From Ophioderma brevispina (lineage: Eukaryota > Echinodermata > Ophiuroidea > Amphilepidida > Ophiodermatidae): a stretch of DNA of 64,000 nucleotides. A program made the position numbers and the translations under genes. The notes beneath the pieces were generated by a model. It was given only the letters and a program-made list of their open reading frames with translations. It had not been told where the DNA came from and searched no databases. The stretch lies in the NCBI GenBank assembly GCA_023653785.1, contig JAMKCH010084910.1:62001-126000 (forward strand), written 5' to 3'. Of this stretch, positions 1 through 11,974 are shown one piece after another; the first letter of the stretch is position 1, and the number at the start of each line of letters is the position of its first letter.

Positions 1-2600
1 TATGTAAAGCCTCACCTGGAGTTGTCACATAATGAAAGAAAATGAAGTCATTGATTTTTTTAACAGATATGGTGCCAAAACTTCACTCCCATAACACAAA
101 ATGGGGTTTATGAGAGAATTAAATAACTTCAGCTACATATTAAAGGAAGAACTAATAAGTTTTCACGAATCTTAAAGTAAGCTGGAGTCTTTTTTCCTTA
201 AGTCTCTCCATAGCTTGTTTGTGTGGATGAACCTGAGGCACAAAATTATACCTAAATAGCAATATTCATCCAGTTAATTGCAACATATCATTACCATATT
301 TAAAATGGAAGTTCTTCAAACAACGGCCACTCTTATTCAGTCATTATAGTTGGACTTATCAATGTTACCATAGTTCCATTTCAACACTATCATGGAGCTT
401 ATTCAATGCACATGGTAAACCTTTTGCACTCTCTGAAAAAGTAATCAAATCATCAGCATACATTAACAATTAAACTCCCTGTCTTATTTAACTGAACAGG
501 ATCACAAGTTGAATCAAAAATATTAGGTAAATCACTTAAAAATATATTAAAAAAATAATGGACTTAAAACACAACCCTGTTTTACACCAACAGTTTGTTT
601 CAAACGAATCAGTTAACTTATTTCACCTTGACAGCAAAAGAGACTGAGAGTTATACTATCATGGAATTGGTAGCTACAAATTCCACCGATAGCCAATTTG
701 AGTTAATTTATTTAAACTGTATAAAAGCCGCAAACAATCAATAAAGCATACAAAAAGGTATGATTTACTAGCCTTGTTGATGTAATTTAATCCACAAGTG
801 ATTTTAAAGTCAGCACATGATCACTTGTTCGAGAGCCTTTTTCTAAACCAATCTGATAGGGTGGAATCTTTGAGTTTATGTTACAAATGAATCAAGACGT
901 TTGTGCAAAACTAGACAAAATAATGTACATAAAGTACTAGACAAACTGCAATACCCCCCTGTAGTTTTTGGGATAGCTTTGTTCCCCTTTTTTGTGGATT
1001 GGTGTAAGGGCGCTTAGGTCGCCATTTATTGGAAAAGTACCTGATTGAAGAATAATATTAAATAACTTCACCAAATGGAGTCAACAGGATATAACAATCT
1101 TTAATCATTTTCAGTCCGACACCATCAATACCAGCCTGACTTACCACGCTTTCAGGATTGGCTGGCTCTATCACTCACTAACATAACTCATAATCAAGTG
1201 TCGGAATAGTGCTATTATCCCGCATTACAAACAAAATCATTAATCTTACTCCTCAATACTTTATCTTGATGAGGAATATGACTGATTCATTAAGTTAAGG
1301 AAATGCGTCAACCATATTTTCGGTGAATAGGACTGGTAGCCCTTAGACTTTTTACACACAACTCAGCATAAATTTTCCAAAAGGCTTGAGGATCACTGTT
1401 TTGAAGATTATCTAACTTTTGAAAATACCCTGGCGGAATTCGATTTCTTACGGGCTCATAATTTAGTATAATTTTACAGTAACTTACGATAAGTAAATGA
1501 ACTAAGACATTTCATAATGGTGGCTTTGATACTTCGACATGAATCGTAATTGGCGTACAGATTGGTACATCTATTATCTATCCCATTTTTTTGTGGACTT
1601 ACAAGTTCTTTTACGAGTACGGTCGAGTATTTTTGAACCCAGCAGTATTACAGATGTCACCAAGTACTTTGTAAAGCTTCAAGACAATTATCCACAGTTA
1701 TGTCCCTGGAGAACATGCTTATTTAAGAAATTGTCAACGCGGATTGAACACATCTTTGGGTCCAAGCCCCTTTCCATAGGCAGCATTGCGGGCTGACCAA
1801 GTTTACTGAGTTTGCAAAATCATTTAACTGCATTTCATCTTAGTCAAATTTTGGTCACTTCATCACACAACATATCAATCAATTGCACTAGGATTACCCT
1901 TATGATTGAAACAAGTGTAATCACCTAACTTGCGCCCATTGAGAATACGGAGACCACTCTTTACACACATATCTCAAAGTGGTTTTACCATGTATATCAA
2001 CACTGTGTGCATCTACAAGTTGTTCCTCTTGTAATAGGAGTATCAACAGCATAAGTAGAGTAAACAGTCAATATTTACGAGTATCATTTTGAATAAAGTC
2101 GGGCTCTAAAGATGGTTCGAAGCATTGAATCACCCTTATTAAAAACTGCCGCAAAGATGACCAGCCTGTGGCAAATATCGTCTCAATTAAAGAAAATATC
2201 CTCACGACGTTGTTACTATACGCTTGAATTGTGGGGACTAATATAAACAACGCAAACAAAATATCATTAGGAAGACCAAAAAATAGTTTCTTAACTTTTA
2301 ACTTTAACCACAAAACTCAAATTAGAATAGGGAAAATTTTGATTCCCTTCAATATATTAAACGAACACCAACACTAAACCCCCAAAGGCAATGGGGGCTA
2401 CTTATTAGAGCGAGGTCCTCTGATGTTGAACATATAACACCTCAAGATGGCAATTTATCTGAAGTTTCACAATGAGTCTCACAAAGACAAAAAATATATC
2501 AGCTTTTTCAGAACATATTTTGAAGGGTCTAATTGAGCTTGGAATGCGAACGTCACTGTATGCGTGAAAGAAATGCATCAATATTCAAGCTGCAATCTTA
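1..2600 (-). pseudogene. Degenerate LINE ORF2: endonuclease plus reverse transcriptase
   Basis: Read on the minus strand, broken frames give the protein of a non-LTR retrotransposon in the right order. An APE-type endonuclease comes first: LCETHCETSDKL near 2455-2490, then FFGLPNDILFA near 2245-2280. A linker follows around 1350-1500 (QKLDNLQNSDPQAFWK). The reverse transcriptase follows: IHKKGEQSYPKNYRG near 960-1010, YQIGLEKGSRTSDHVLTLKS near 790-865, the GCVLSPLFFNIF block near 550-590, and the catalytic YADD box at 449-460. Motif order and spacing match LINE ORF2 proteins, which nick DNA and reverse-transcribe their own RNA at the nick. Many stops and frameshifts make this copy dead. The element runs off the left edge; its upstream limit near 2600 is approximate. 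I cannot assign a clade. Confidence 0.85.
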
Positions 2601-2967
2601 AGTGTAGTATTTGAATAAGCCTAAGCTGTTTAAATTAATGCACATATTACCATATTCATAGCTGCACCACGTCGACTGCGTAGTTAAGAACTACTCCTGC
2701 CTTGCAAAGGATATTCTTTACATGAAGCTGGAGTACCTTCTTCTGAGAGAGACGCAACCCTTCCTTCTCAAAGAGGTTTCTTCGTGGAAGTCCATTGCGC
2801 GAAATGCCCATGGTACAGAAGTGTTAAATTAGCTATATTACCAGCAAAAGAGGCCACGCAAGCGCATTGGTGTAGGTCGTAATCATTTGCGCAAAGTATA
2901 TTATCGCGACGAGGCAGACCGAGTGAGACGATAAATTGAGTATTTGATATTTAACAGTCAAGAATAC

Positions 2968-4196
2968 TCACCCTTGATAGGGTAGTAACCGCGATAGCAA
3001 TGAGGATGGCCCCTTGTATGAATTGTCATTCGTAGGAACCTGAATAAGAACACAATCTGGGAAGACTCCGAGCACCGTCACGAAAAGATCCACTTCATGA
3101 ATATTATCAGCCATAATCTTGCTAACAGATGCTTGGGGTATCAATCGTGACTGCGTCAATATATCAAATTCTTCTAATCTCCAATGACAAGGACAAGGAC
3201 TGACCAGATGAACGACTATTGCACGCAAGGGTGATAAAGGGACAGGACGCGAACGAGCATTGAAAACTGGTGTACGAGTCTGGATGAAGCAGCTGGAGCA
3301 GGCGGTTTGTGGCCAGGATGAACGACTTTGATTTTGAGGAGCTTGAACAGGATCTGCACCGGGAGACAATCGCTGAGCTTGAGGGGGGACAGATAGTGAA
3401 CTTCTAGATACTGAGGGTGGTGAAGCAGAAACCTTAGTCAGAGGTGGACGATTCCTTTGCTACGCACTGTTGTGAAGGTGCTATATCACGGCCACCTGTG
3501 TCCGGCGTGCCTCATACGCCTCCTCCTTAGCAGTAGCAAGATTACTAGTCCAGTGTTCAGACGATCAGTCAAAGACGCGATGACTTTGGTCTTTCTCATT
3601 GATGACTGAATCAAACTTAGACGAGCCCCTTACATTGTTCAATGTCTTTAAGTAGCACTTCCTCTGACGTGTACTGAGGTTGATGGTTCTTAGCTTACTG
3701 TCAATTTCCTGACGTACTTGGTTGATATTGACCGGGCAGTGGCCTTTGATGGCTTTAAGTTTTTCAACCTCTGCTTGCAGTTTTCCATTTTCTCGTCGTA
3801 ACTGATCACGAGAGTCGGTTACCAATGCGAGATCTTTCTGCACAAGTTGGTAAACTTTAAGTGGCATAGTTCTCACCTGGTCCAAGAGTTTATCCACGCA
3901 AGACGTTTCCAAGTCTCTGATTGCCTGGATACATGAAGATGTTGATGGGGTTCTACATTCGCATCAGCCGGGTTAGATTGTAACTCGTTGCTTTTGGTTT
4001 GTGGTGCAGAAAACAGACGGAGTTGCTCATCAGTCTGTGCTACACCATCGGCCTGTTTATTGAGTTGTACATTTTGTAGATGAGAGATAACATCATGCAT
4101 TGTAAGCACACTTAGAGCAGTAAATACGCTGTCTGTTATTGCGCAGAAGGGACAAATGAAATATGCATGCCTATCAGTACATTCAAAATTAGCCAT
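2968..4196 (-). pseudogene. Unrecognised broken gene with C2H2-like start and coiled coil
   Basis: One coding stretch is split by a frameshift and three stops. The first part (4196 down to about 3930) starts at an ATG with a G at -3 and +4 and holds a CPFC...H....H pair that could bind zinc. After a shift near 3930-3945 the frame continues as a charged coiled coil (DSRDQLRRENGKLQAEVEKL, about 3770-3830) and stays aligned to 2968 through stops at about 3567, 3481 and 3460. The last part is Pro/Ser-rich, then has a hydrophobic stretch. The end (CAAGG then GTGAGTATTC) resembles a splice donor, so an intron is possible. I do not recognise the protein; a transposon accessory ORF or a host pseudogene are both possible. 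Confidence 0.45.
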
Positions 4197-4247
4197 GCCA
4201 CCATCAATTACACTTTAACATATAGACATGGGCAGGCTTGTACATAC

Positions 4248-4321
4248 CAACAGAAGATAAGTTAGTATCAAAAATGGTGCTATCATCAGGAAATGTTGGA
4301 ATCGGAGTGTGATTCTGTAAT
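4248..4321 (-). other. Possible 74-nt exon
   Basis: On the minus strand a long pyrimidine tract ends in a consensus acceptor (TTGCCTTTCAG) at 4322. A 74-nt open stretch follows and ends at a donor-like TTG|GTATGT at 4247. One frame reads as an ordinary hydrophilic peptide. A further possible upstream exon (about 4731 to 4440) ends in G|GTATAAGT. The phases of these pieces do not join cleanly to each other or to the gene fragment at 2968-4196, so this may be chance. Confidence 0.2.
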
Positions 4322-4739
4322 CTGAAAGGCAATATCGAAGAAGAAAGAACAAAAAAAAAAAAAAAAAGAAGAAGATAAAAAATAGAAAAGTCCTCACTAT
4401 TATCTTAACACCTTAGCGGTCCTCCAGATTAACTTATACCAATAATTACATTTTTTTCGAAAGATTGGCAAGCATAACATGCAATTTGTTCTTCCTTGAT
4501 TAAATGGATGGCCCAGCTAGGGTGAGGTCTAATAAACCAAATCTCAATAATATGGAATTGCTTGTTGTTACGCCCGACTATAGAGCATAATTCCCAACAC
4601 ACAAAAACGGAGTTTTTAGCTCCAAATGTTTGTACTAAAGAATTTTCATGATTTAGAACCCCGGTTGGACTTAAATGCAAGCCTTTTGTTTCTCTAAGTA
4701 CTGAGACGACATGTACATCAGTATTTTGCAAAGTATTAC

Positions 4740-5114
4740 TTTCCGGTCTGTGATTTCCAAAAGCAAAGTAGATTGATAATATTGAAAGGAACGTGTCGTT
4801 GAAAGGTAAATATTTAGTTTCCGATTAGGCCGCATTTCGGTCGTACTTTTCAGTTTTTTTCGAATACTTCAATTTCTAAAATTTAATGACATGATACTAA
4901 ATCATAATTTATGTTCCAAAATTGGTCAACGCCAGTAATGTTTTGAGCACCTAAAAGGTCAGGGTGGACATAAGTAGAGGCTAATGCAAATATTTTAAAA
5001 AAAAACTTTTTTCAGTTTAAGGGCTATTGGCAAAAACAGGGTTCGATTTTGATCCAAATTCTACTGTTATTTCTAAGTATTCCTACTGGTTATATAGGCC
5101 TAGGAAGCTTACAG
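4740..5114. other. Intergenic, no feature seen
   Basis: AT-rich sequence without a convincing exon, RNA gene or repeat unit. Confidence 0.5.
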
Positions 5115-5325
5115 GTAGATAACGCCGACTGGAACAACCTCGCACCCAACACACACACGCACAAATTGAGATTTTGCTATCGGAAGAAATTTCGCACTTT
5201 TCTCATTAATCCAGTGAAATTCAAGGTCTGGGGAATGTTTCCTTTTGATGTTATGAACAAAAACGTCCCCAAATGTGGTCCACCACGCAAGCTCATACAC
5301 ACAGTCGTATGGGCCAATTTGGTAC
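5115..5325 (-). repeat. Dispersed repeat, inverted copy
   Basis: The reverse complement matches 6990-7185. Shared are the GACGTTTTTGTTCATAACAT box, a following GGAAACATT, the ATTTCACTGG-TAATGAGAAAA stretch and AAATCTCAATTT. A more diverged third copy lies at 14138-14255. Open frames on both strands here are a by-product of the repeat. No protein family is recognisable. Confidence 0.6.
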
Positions 5326-6593
5326 ACATTAATGCTTTTACTATCAAAATGGCTGGGCCGATTTAACTCAAAATTTGTAAACAGATGCTTTCGGCGATAT
5401 GCTTGCATGTGCAGGAGAAAGCAGCATATGAAAAAGTGGACCACGATCGGATCACCTACCTTTCGTTAGTATGTTTTTATATTATAATGTAATTTCATTT
5501 CTATCACCCATGGAAAATACATAGGAATAAAGAAAAGTTACCTTGTCCAATATTGTATATATTTGACGGGTAAATTGAAGCACTTGTGACTCAATGCTTA
5601 TACTGTTTCTAAAACACACGCCTTTTCTCGATATTGGTATTTTGTACGTTGGGTTCGTTTTTAATGAACTAAAACTCACTCAAAGTGGTTTAATAGCTGT
5701 GAATGGTCTACGTGTCATTGTTTTGAAAAAAAATCTAATTGAAATTATCTTATCTAATCCGACTTAACAGGTGATAGAAATTTCAATTTCAAACTCTATA
5801 AATTTTCTGTTTGTTTTTTTTTTTTTTTTGGTTTTTTTTTTACTTAAAAGTGAAATTGGTGACCTTTTCGAAGCATAATCTTTCGTTAAAGATCAAACTG
5901 AGAAACTTTTGTTTTATCATATTTCTTCAGATATTACACACTAATTAACATTCGTTCCCATTGCTAGGTTTAAGGATCACTCACTTTTTCCCCAGATTGG
6001 TCTACATGTACAATGTACTTATTTCTTGAACAGCCCTTGACGCTTATTGACACAATTATGCACACTCCAATAACAGCTCAATAAAGTTCTAACATGAACA
6101 ACCGAGGCTATCAATATCCGTATTTATTTTCAAATGGTAAAATACCCACTTCATTTGACACCCATACCCTGTTCAATAATAAAACCCATAAATAAGCAAA
6201 CTACACACAAAAGTTAAGGGGTCTCAACAACTACGACCACACACCATTCACAATGGACTTCTAGGCTTGTGTTGTGAAACAAACTTAAGTTAATCGATAA
6301 CTCTAGGATTAAGCCAAGTCGCTGCACACCTGTAATAACAAGAGTTCGGTCAACCTTAAGTTGAATTCAAAATATATTTGTCGGCGGAATACCGTGTATT
6401 ACAAAGCTTTCTCTATTACATGCGAGTATTTTGCTTTCTCGTTAAGAATTTACATAGCCCTTAATTCGAACTACTGATGCTGTAACGACCGAAACTTGAG
6501 ACGAATTTTGTAGAAAAAGGTGGAAGTTTTTACAGGAAAGAAGTTGTTTTATCTAATCCATATTTCAACACGCATTTATAACATTCATTTTAC
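5326..6593. other. Intergenic, AT-rich
   Basis: No gene recognised. It holds a run of about 16 T at 5814-5829 followed by a second T run. Confidence 0.5.
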
Positions 6594-6614
6594 ACATGCA
6601 CACACACACACACG
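6594..6614. repeat. CA microsatellite
   Basis: Short alternating CA run. Confidence 0.8.
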
Positions 6615-6773
6615 CCAATACGCTCCACTCACATTTGGAAAATGACCCCGTTAAGGTGCACGGGTGACCCGATCACGGTCCAATTTGTCATACGATGTTT
6701 TTTTCCCTCACACGGAAGCGTATCACCAATAACATCTGATTACAAACTTTGATATAAAAGTTTAATCGATTAA

Positions 6774-6873
6774 GCCCAATTAATTGGTCGAACTATGAGT
6801 TGCAAAAATATTGGGCGAGACGCAGTCGAGCCTAATTTTTAAAAACTCATAGCGAGACCAATTAATATTGGGC
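6774..6873. repeat. Inverted repeat
   Basis: Arms of about 28 bases (start GCCCAATTAATTGGTC, end GACCAATTAATATTGGGC) with small mismatches enclose about 42 bases. Probably the ends of a small foldback or MITE-like unit. Confidence 0.65.
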
Positions 6874-6891
6874 GTAAATCATCCAATTTTA

Positions 6892-6953
6892 TCATTATCA
6901 TGTTTTGGATCAGATATGTTCACACACTTGGACTCCTCAAAACATGATAATGA
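6892..6953. repeat. Perfect 16-bp inverted repeat
   Basis: TCATTATCATGTTTTG at 6892-6907 is exactly complementary to 6938-6953, with a 30-base loop. Confidence 0.8.
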
Positions 6954-6989
6954 GTTGAATCGGTCCAGCCGTTTGGACAGTAGAAAGAA

Positions 6990-7185
6990 AAATGTGCGCT
7001 AAATTGGCCCATAGGACGGGGTGTGTTAATAAATGTGGTATACCACATTTATAGACGTTTTTGTTCATAACATCGAAAGGAAACATTTCCTGGGCCTAAA
7101 ATTTCACTGGGGTAATGAGAAAATGTAAACTTTCTTCTGAAACCAAATCTCAATTTTAATGGAATAAAATGGGAACGAGGTTGTC
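6990..7185 (+). repeat. Dispersed repeat, direct copy
   Basis: Opposite-orientation partner of 5115-5325. It runs directly into the first of the repeated blocks that start near 7190. Confidence 0.6.
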
Positions 7186-7215
7186 ACGTCGACGTCGATC
7201 GAGTCACCTATCTTT

Positions 7216-7265
7216 GTGTGTGTGTGTGTGTGTGTGGGGGGTGTGTGTGTGGGTGTGTGTGTGTA
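7216..7265. repeat. TG microsatellite with G-run
   Basis: Alternating TG interrupted by six G. Its length differs between this block and the copies near 8143 and 9063. Confidence 0.85.
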
Positions 7266-8101
7266 TTATTTAAACGTATACAAAAAAAAACTGAATTTGA
7301 ATGGCCTGATGCTGATGAGGAGATCGATGATGGGAGCTCAAATTACAGTGGATGGCAGATGAACTTTTTGGCTTTATCGAACACTCTTTGTTCTTTTTAG
7401 CCAATAGTTTTTGGTAGTTTGCATAAGTTGCTCACGGCTACTTAATTTTCAAAGAATTCTCCACTATCACATGAAGATATTTTCATATTTGACTTACTTT
7501 TTTGTACCTTGAATGTCCTCGTGCGTGATTGTACTATTTCGTTGTGCATGGCAACAAAATATGTGCTCAAATATGCTCAAATATATACGTTTATTTTTAA
7601 CCTATCAAATAATTGCTTCCCCTCTTTGTCATCGGGCAAAAGGTACGGTCTGAGGCCACAATATTTCTTCTCATTATTATTAATGGTAAAAGTATGGGCT
7701 TCCCCAACCTTGAGTTGGAGACGGGGAAATCCCTATGTCTAGCATCGTGGTCAATACGCCGAAAGGGCCAGTCACAACACGGTTGGCGACATGCAGTCTA
7801 GTTAGACTGTACCCCAGTCTCGGCTCTGTCTCTGGGTTTAGAGCGCACTTGGTTAAAAGATAATGCTAAACTCGGGGCTAAACTAAAAACTAGATGACTT
7901 TTCAGCTTACCACCCCCGAGCCCTGCCAACCAACTTGTCCAAATTTCACAGGGCTCCTGGAATTAACACTAGGCAGGGAGTAGCCCGCCGAGACTGTACG
8001 AATCTGTAGGGAAACTGTCTCCAGCAGTATCGATTCACAAGTAACGTGACTGCATTACCTTGCGCACATCACGGTTAATTTTGAATGCTAATCCGGGGAC
8101 C

Positions 8102-8121
8102 AAAAAAAAAAAAAAAAAAAA
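8102..8121. other. A20 run, probable assembly gap
   Basis: Twenty A plus one native A (8122). The sequence to the right restarts a block already seen from about 7190. Confidence 0.7.
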
Positions 8122-9021
8122 ACGTCGATCGAGTCACCTATCTTTGTGTGTGTGTGTGGGGGGTGTGTGTGTGGGTGTGTGTGTGTATTATTTAAACGTA
8201 TACAAAAAAAAACTGAATTTGAATGGCCTGATGCTGATGAGGAGATCGATGATGGGAGCTCAAATTACAGTGGATGGCAGATGAACTTTTTGGCTTTATC
8301 GAACACTCTTTGTTCTTTTTAGCCAATAGTTTTTGGTAGTTTGCATAAGTTGCTCACGGCTACTTAATTTTCAAAGAATTCTCCACTATCACATGAAGAT
8401 ATTTTCATATTTGACTTACTTTTTTGTACCTTGAATGTCCTCGTGCGTGATTGTACTATTTCGTTGTGCATGGCAACAAAATATGTGCTCAAATATGCTA
8501 AAATATATACGTTTATTTTAACCTATCAAATAATTGCTTCCCCTCTTTGTCATCGGGCAAAAGGTACGGTCTGAGGCCACAATATTCTTCTCATTATTAT
8601 TAATGGTAAAAGTATGGGCTTCCCCAACCTTGAGTTGGAGACGGGGAAATCCCTATGTCTAGCATCGTGGTCAATACGCCGAAAGGGCCAGTCACAACAC
8701 GGTTGGCGACATGCAGTCTAGTTAGACTGTACCCCAGTCTCGGCTCTGTCTCTGGGTTTAGAGCGCACTTGGTTAAAAGATAATGCTAAACTCGGGGCTA
8801 AACTAAAAACTAGATGACTTTTCAGCTTACCACCCCCGAGCCCTGCCAACCAACTTGTCCAAATTTCACAGGGCTCCTGGAATTAACACTAGGCAGGGAG
8901 TAGCCCGCCGAGACTGTACGAATCTGTAGGGAAACTGTCTCCAGCAGTATCGATTCACAAGTAACGTGACTGCATTACCTTGCGCACATCACGGTTAATT
9001 TTGAATGCTAATCCGGGGACC

Positions 9022-9041
9022 AAAAAAAAAAAAAAAAAAAA
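9022..9041. other. A20 run, probable assembly gap
   Basis: Same left and right context as the run at 8102. The enclosed 900-bp piece (8122-9021) would be a contig wholly contained in its neighbours. Confidence 0.7.
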
Positions 9042-9627
9042 ACGTCGATCGAGTCACCTATCTTTGTGTGTGTGTGTGGGGGGTGTGTGTGTGGGTGTGT
9101 GTGTGTATTATTTAAACGTATACAAAAAAAAACTGAATTTGAATGGCCTGATGCTGATGAGGAGATCGATGATGGGAGCTCAAATTACAGTGGATGGCAG
9201 ATGAACTTTTTGGCTTTATCGAACACTCTTTGTTCTTTTTAGCCAATAGTTTTTGGTAGTTTGCATAAGTTGCTCACGGCTACTTAATTTTCAAAGAATT
9301 CTCCACTATCACATGAAGATATTTTCATATTTGACTTACTTTTTTGTACCTTGAATGTCCTCGTGCGTGATTGTACTATTTCGTTGTGCATGGCAACAAA
9401 ATATGTGCTCAAATATGCTAAAATATATACGTTTATTTTAACCTATCAAATAATTGCTTCCCCTCTTTGTCATCGGGCAAAAGGTACGGTCTGAGGCCAC
9501 AATATTCTTCTCATTATTATAAAAGTATGGGCTTCCCCAACCTTGAGTTGGAGACGGGGAAATCCCTATGTCTAGCATCGTGGTCAATACGCCGAAAGGG
9601 CCAGTCACAACACGGTTGGCGACATGC

Positions 9628-9954
9628 AGTCTAGTGAGCCCGTGCCACTAGACTACGGATAAAAAGGGTTTCCTTTCTCATCTCGCCTTCATGGCAATTG
9701 CTGCATGCATGCATGCTATTTCCACATTGGGTGACAACTTAGGTATTTTATTACGGGAAATTCCCGTTTCTCTCTTTAGTTACTACTATGGAGTACGAGA
9801 ATACAGGTTTGTTTCAAAGAGTTTAATTATTACGTGTGGCTCGACCTCAAGGCCCAGCATAAACGAAGTAAAACGATGGGTTGACTATGCTATGAGCTGT
9901 TGATGTCATGTTCAAAAGATAAAACTTTAAGGATGCTGTCTGTGTACTCGAGCG
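9628..9954. repeat. Duplicated block, copy 1
   Basis: Matches 10095-10422 almost base for base. The block begins with a short hairpin (AGTCTAGTG...CCACTAGACT). The identical 70-residue open frames at 9691-9903 and 10159-10371 are a consequence of the duplication and resemble no known protein. Confidence 0.85.
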
Positions 9955-9974
9955 AAAAAAAAAAAAAAAAAAAA
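9955..9974. other. A20 run, probable assembly gap
   Basis: Exactly 20 A between GAGCG and GGGGGAG. It separates the two copies of the 327-bp block. Confidence 0.75.
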
Positions 9975-10010
9975 GGGGGAGATTGGAGACGTTTTCCCTA
10001 CAGATTCGGA

Positions 10011-10081
10011 GGGTCCACGGATATGGGTTGAAGAGTCTAGTGTAAATTTCAGTCGCTTAGTGTTTTCATCACCGTGGACCC
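10011..10081. repeat. Perfect 10-bp inverted repeat
   Basis: GGGTCCACGG at 10011 and CCGTGGACCC at 10072 enclose about 50 bases. Confidence 0.6.
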
Positions 10082-10094
10082 GAGGGAGGGTCTA

Positions 10095-10422
10095 AGTCTA
10101 GTGAGCCCGTGCCACTAGACTGCAGATAAAAAGGGTTTTCCTTACTCATCTCGCCTTCATGGCAATTGCTGCATGCATGCATGCTATTTCCACATTGGGT
10201 GACAACTTAGGTATTTTATTACGGGAAATTCCCGTTTCTCTCTTTAGTTACTACTATGGAGTACGAGAATACAGGTTTGTTTCAAAGAGTTTAATTATTA
10301 CGTGTGGCTCGACCTCAAGGCCCAGCATAAACGAAGTAAAACGATGGGTTGACTATGCTATGAGCTGTTGATGTCATGTTCAAAAGATAAAACTTTAAGG
10401 ATGCTGTCTGTGTACTCGAGCG
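10095..10422. repeat. Duplicated block, copy 2
   Basis: Partner of 9628-9954. Its left flank differs from copy 1, so copy 1 and copy 2 come from different contexts or haplotypes. Confidence 0.85.
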
Positions 10423-10439
10423 CGGCTCCAAAGGTACTG

Positions 10440-10560
10440 CTGTGTTGGTGTTAAAACGTCTGGTGTTAATGACACTTATTCAATTCAGTAAATCAAACTT
10501 AACACCATTTGGTGTAAAATAACACCAAAAGTATAGAGTCTCTTCGTGAGTTGAGTGTTT
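10440..10560. repeat. GGTGTTAA-rich repeat fragment
   Basis: Several GGTGTTAA / TTAACACC words in both orientations, as in the MITE family at 36790 and 50751. No complete ends are visible here. Confidence 0.45.
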
Positions 10561-10912
10561 TCATGCAGGCCTAAAATGCACCTGTATGCTTTCCTTAGAA
10601 ATGCAGTAGCGCACGTAAATAAACTCGACATAATCAAAGCGCTAGCATGAATTGAAAGATGCATCTATTGCATCGTGTTCATCTCAACCCAACTCAAGTA
10701 TAGGTCTATTGGTGTCACTTTAAACACACCTAGTTTCTGCAGCCTCACCACAGCGGACTTTGCAAACATATCTGACCGTAAACGCGCAGGCCCAAGTTAA
10801 CATTCAAAACGGTTTTGATTCACAAGCACATAAGAGGTATGCTTCCAATACTCACGGTGTACGTTTGCAAAACCTTATGGTGGGCACATACTTTACCGGC
10901 CGACGCTATCCG
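10561..10912. other. Intergenic, no feature seen
   Basis: Mixed-composition sequence with no exon or RNA gene that I can support. Confidence 0.5.
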
Positions 10913-10981
10913 CGCTAGCCTTTCGAACATGCTAAGCACTCCGATGCTATACATGCAAAGAGCATGCTCAAAAGGCTAGCG
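10913..10981. repeat. Inverted repeat, 19 of 21 paired
   Basis: Left arm CGCTAGCCTTTCGAACATGCT (10913-10933) and right arm ending GGCTAGCG (10961-10981) pair at 19 of 21 positions around a 27-base loop. Confidence 0.65.
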
Positions 10982-11831
10982 TCGACCGACATCTGCTGAT
11001 GGAGTATGAACCCACCCAGCCGATCTACACGCATGCTCTTTGGTTTCTGTGGTTTTATTTTTTCAGCGAGACAGTCTCTGCTAATTATAACAATTATTCT
11101 GATAGATACAAGACTATAGGTGTTATTCTCTATATTAGGTTTCGTCTTCACACGTTAACATGTTTATTCTGTACTCATACGGCATGACCCATGATAGTCG
11201 AGTAGTGTGTGTTTGGTATTTCAGTAAACATGGTCAACAATATTTCACCTCGAATAATTGTCTACTCATTGACATTTAAAACTGACCAAATTTTGTTTAA
11301 AAATGACACAGTATCGCCTTCCTTTTTTAAACGCATAACTTATTTTGTATCATCAGCTATTACCTTTTCTGGCCTTATACTGTTTTATGGAGATTTACAT
11401 TGTAAATATTGAGAACAGGGAACGGTGAAACGGTAATTCAACACCTGACGACCATTCATGACGGTGCGGTCATGGTGATGTGTACAACTGAAGCTGAAAA
11501 GAGAGTGGCTTCCCAGAGAGAAAATGAGATACACAGAAAATGAAATTACCATGATGACGAAAATGAATGTTGCTGATCATCGTTATTTTAATCATAACGT
11601 GAACACGACGATGAAATCATGATCATGATGACGATCATGAGGACGATGATCATGAGAATGGTAAGGATACGGTGACGATGATGGTAATGACAAACCGATA
11701 TTAAATGGCGACTCCAATGGCGATTATGACGGCGCGGCAGTAATTTTGATGCTTATAGGAGGGCAACGACGATGGCAGTGACGATAGTGATGACGACGAC
11801 GATGACGACGACGACGATGACAATGACGATG
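10982..11831. other. Intergenic, no feature seen
   Basis: No protein family recognised. From about 11560 the sequence grades into degenerate GAT/GAC words leading into the microsatellite. Confidence 0.5.
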
Positions 11832-11832
11832 A

Positions 11833-11889
<57 letters not shown>

Positions 11890-11940
11890 GATGATGATGA
11901 TGATGATTGATGATGATGATGAGATGATGATGATGACGAT
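11832..11940. repeat. GAT microsatellite
   Basis: Long GAT trinucleotide tract with a few interruptions. The His/Ser-rich open frame across it is an artefact of the repeat. Confidence 0.9.
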
Positions 11941-11974
11941 GATGCCGTTGACGATTTCCTATTCTTGTCAAAGA

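Larger units (their letters stand above)
7190..9634. repeat. Three near-identical ~900-bp blocks
   Basis: Blocks start near 7190, at 8122 and at 9042, and all begin with ACGTCGATCGAGTCACCT. Blocks 1 and 2 both end in CCGGGGACC at 8101 and 9021, each followed by 20 A. Blocks 2 and 3 are offset by exactly 920 bases. Differences are few: TG-tract length, one C/A change in the ATATGCTCAAATATA region, and a 7-base deletion in block 3 near 9520. There is no coding potential. The exact A20 joins point to unmerged overlapping contigs rather than a natural tandem array. Confidence 0.85.

Noticed and set aside
4350..4367. Poly-A run as a further assembly gap
   Set aside because: It is 17 A long, there is no duplicated flank, and it forms the polypyrimidine tract of a good minus-strand acceptor.
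9691..10371. Two identical 70-residue open frames as a conserved gene pair
   Set aside because: Identity follows from the block duplication across an A20 join, so it is not evidence of selection.
11753..11971. His/Ser-rich open frame
   Set aside because: It is a reading of the GAT microsatellite and has no start context or domain.
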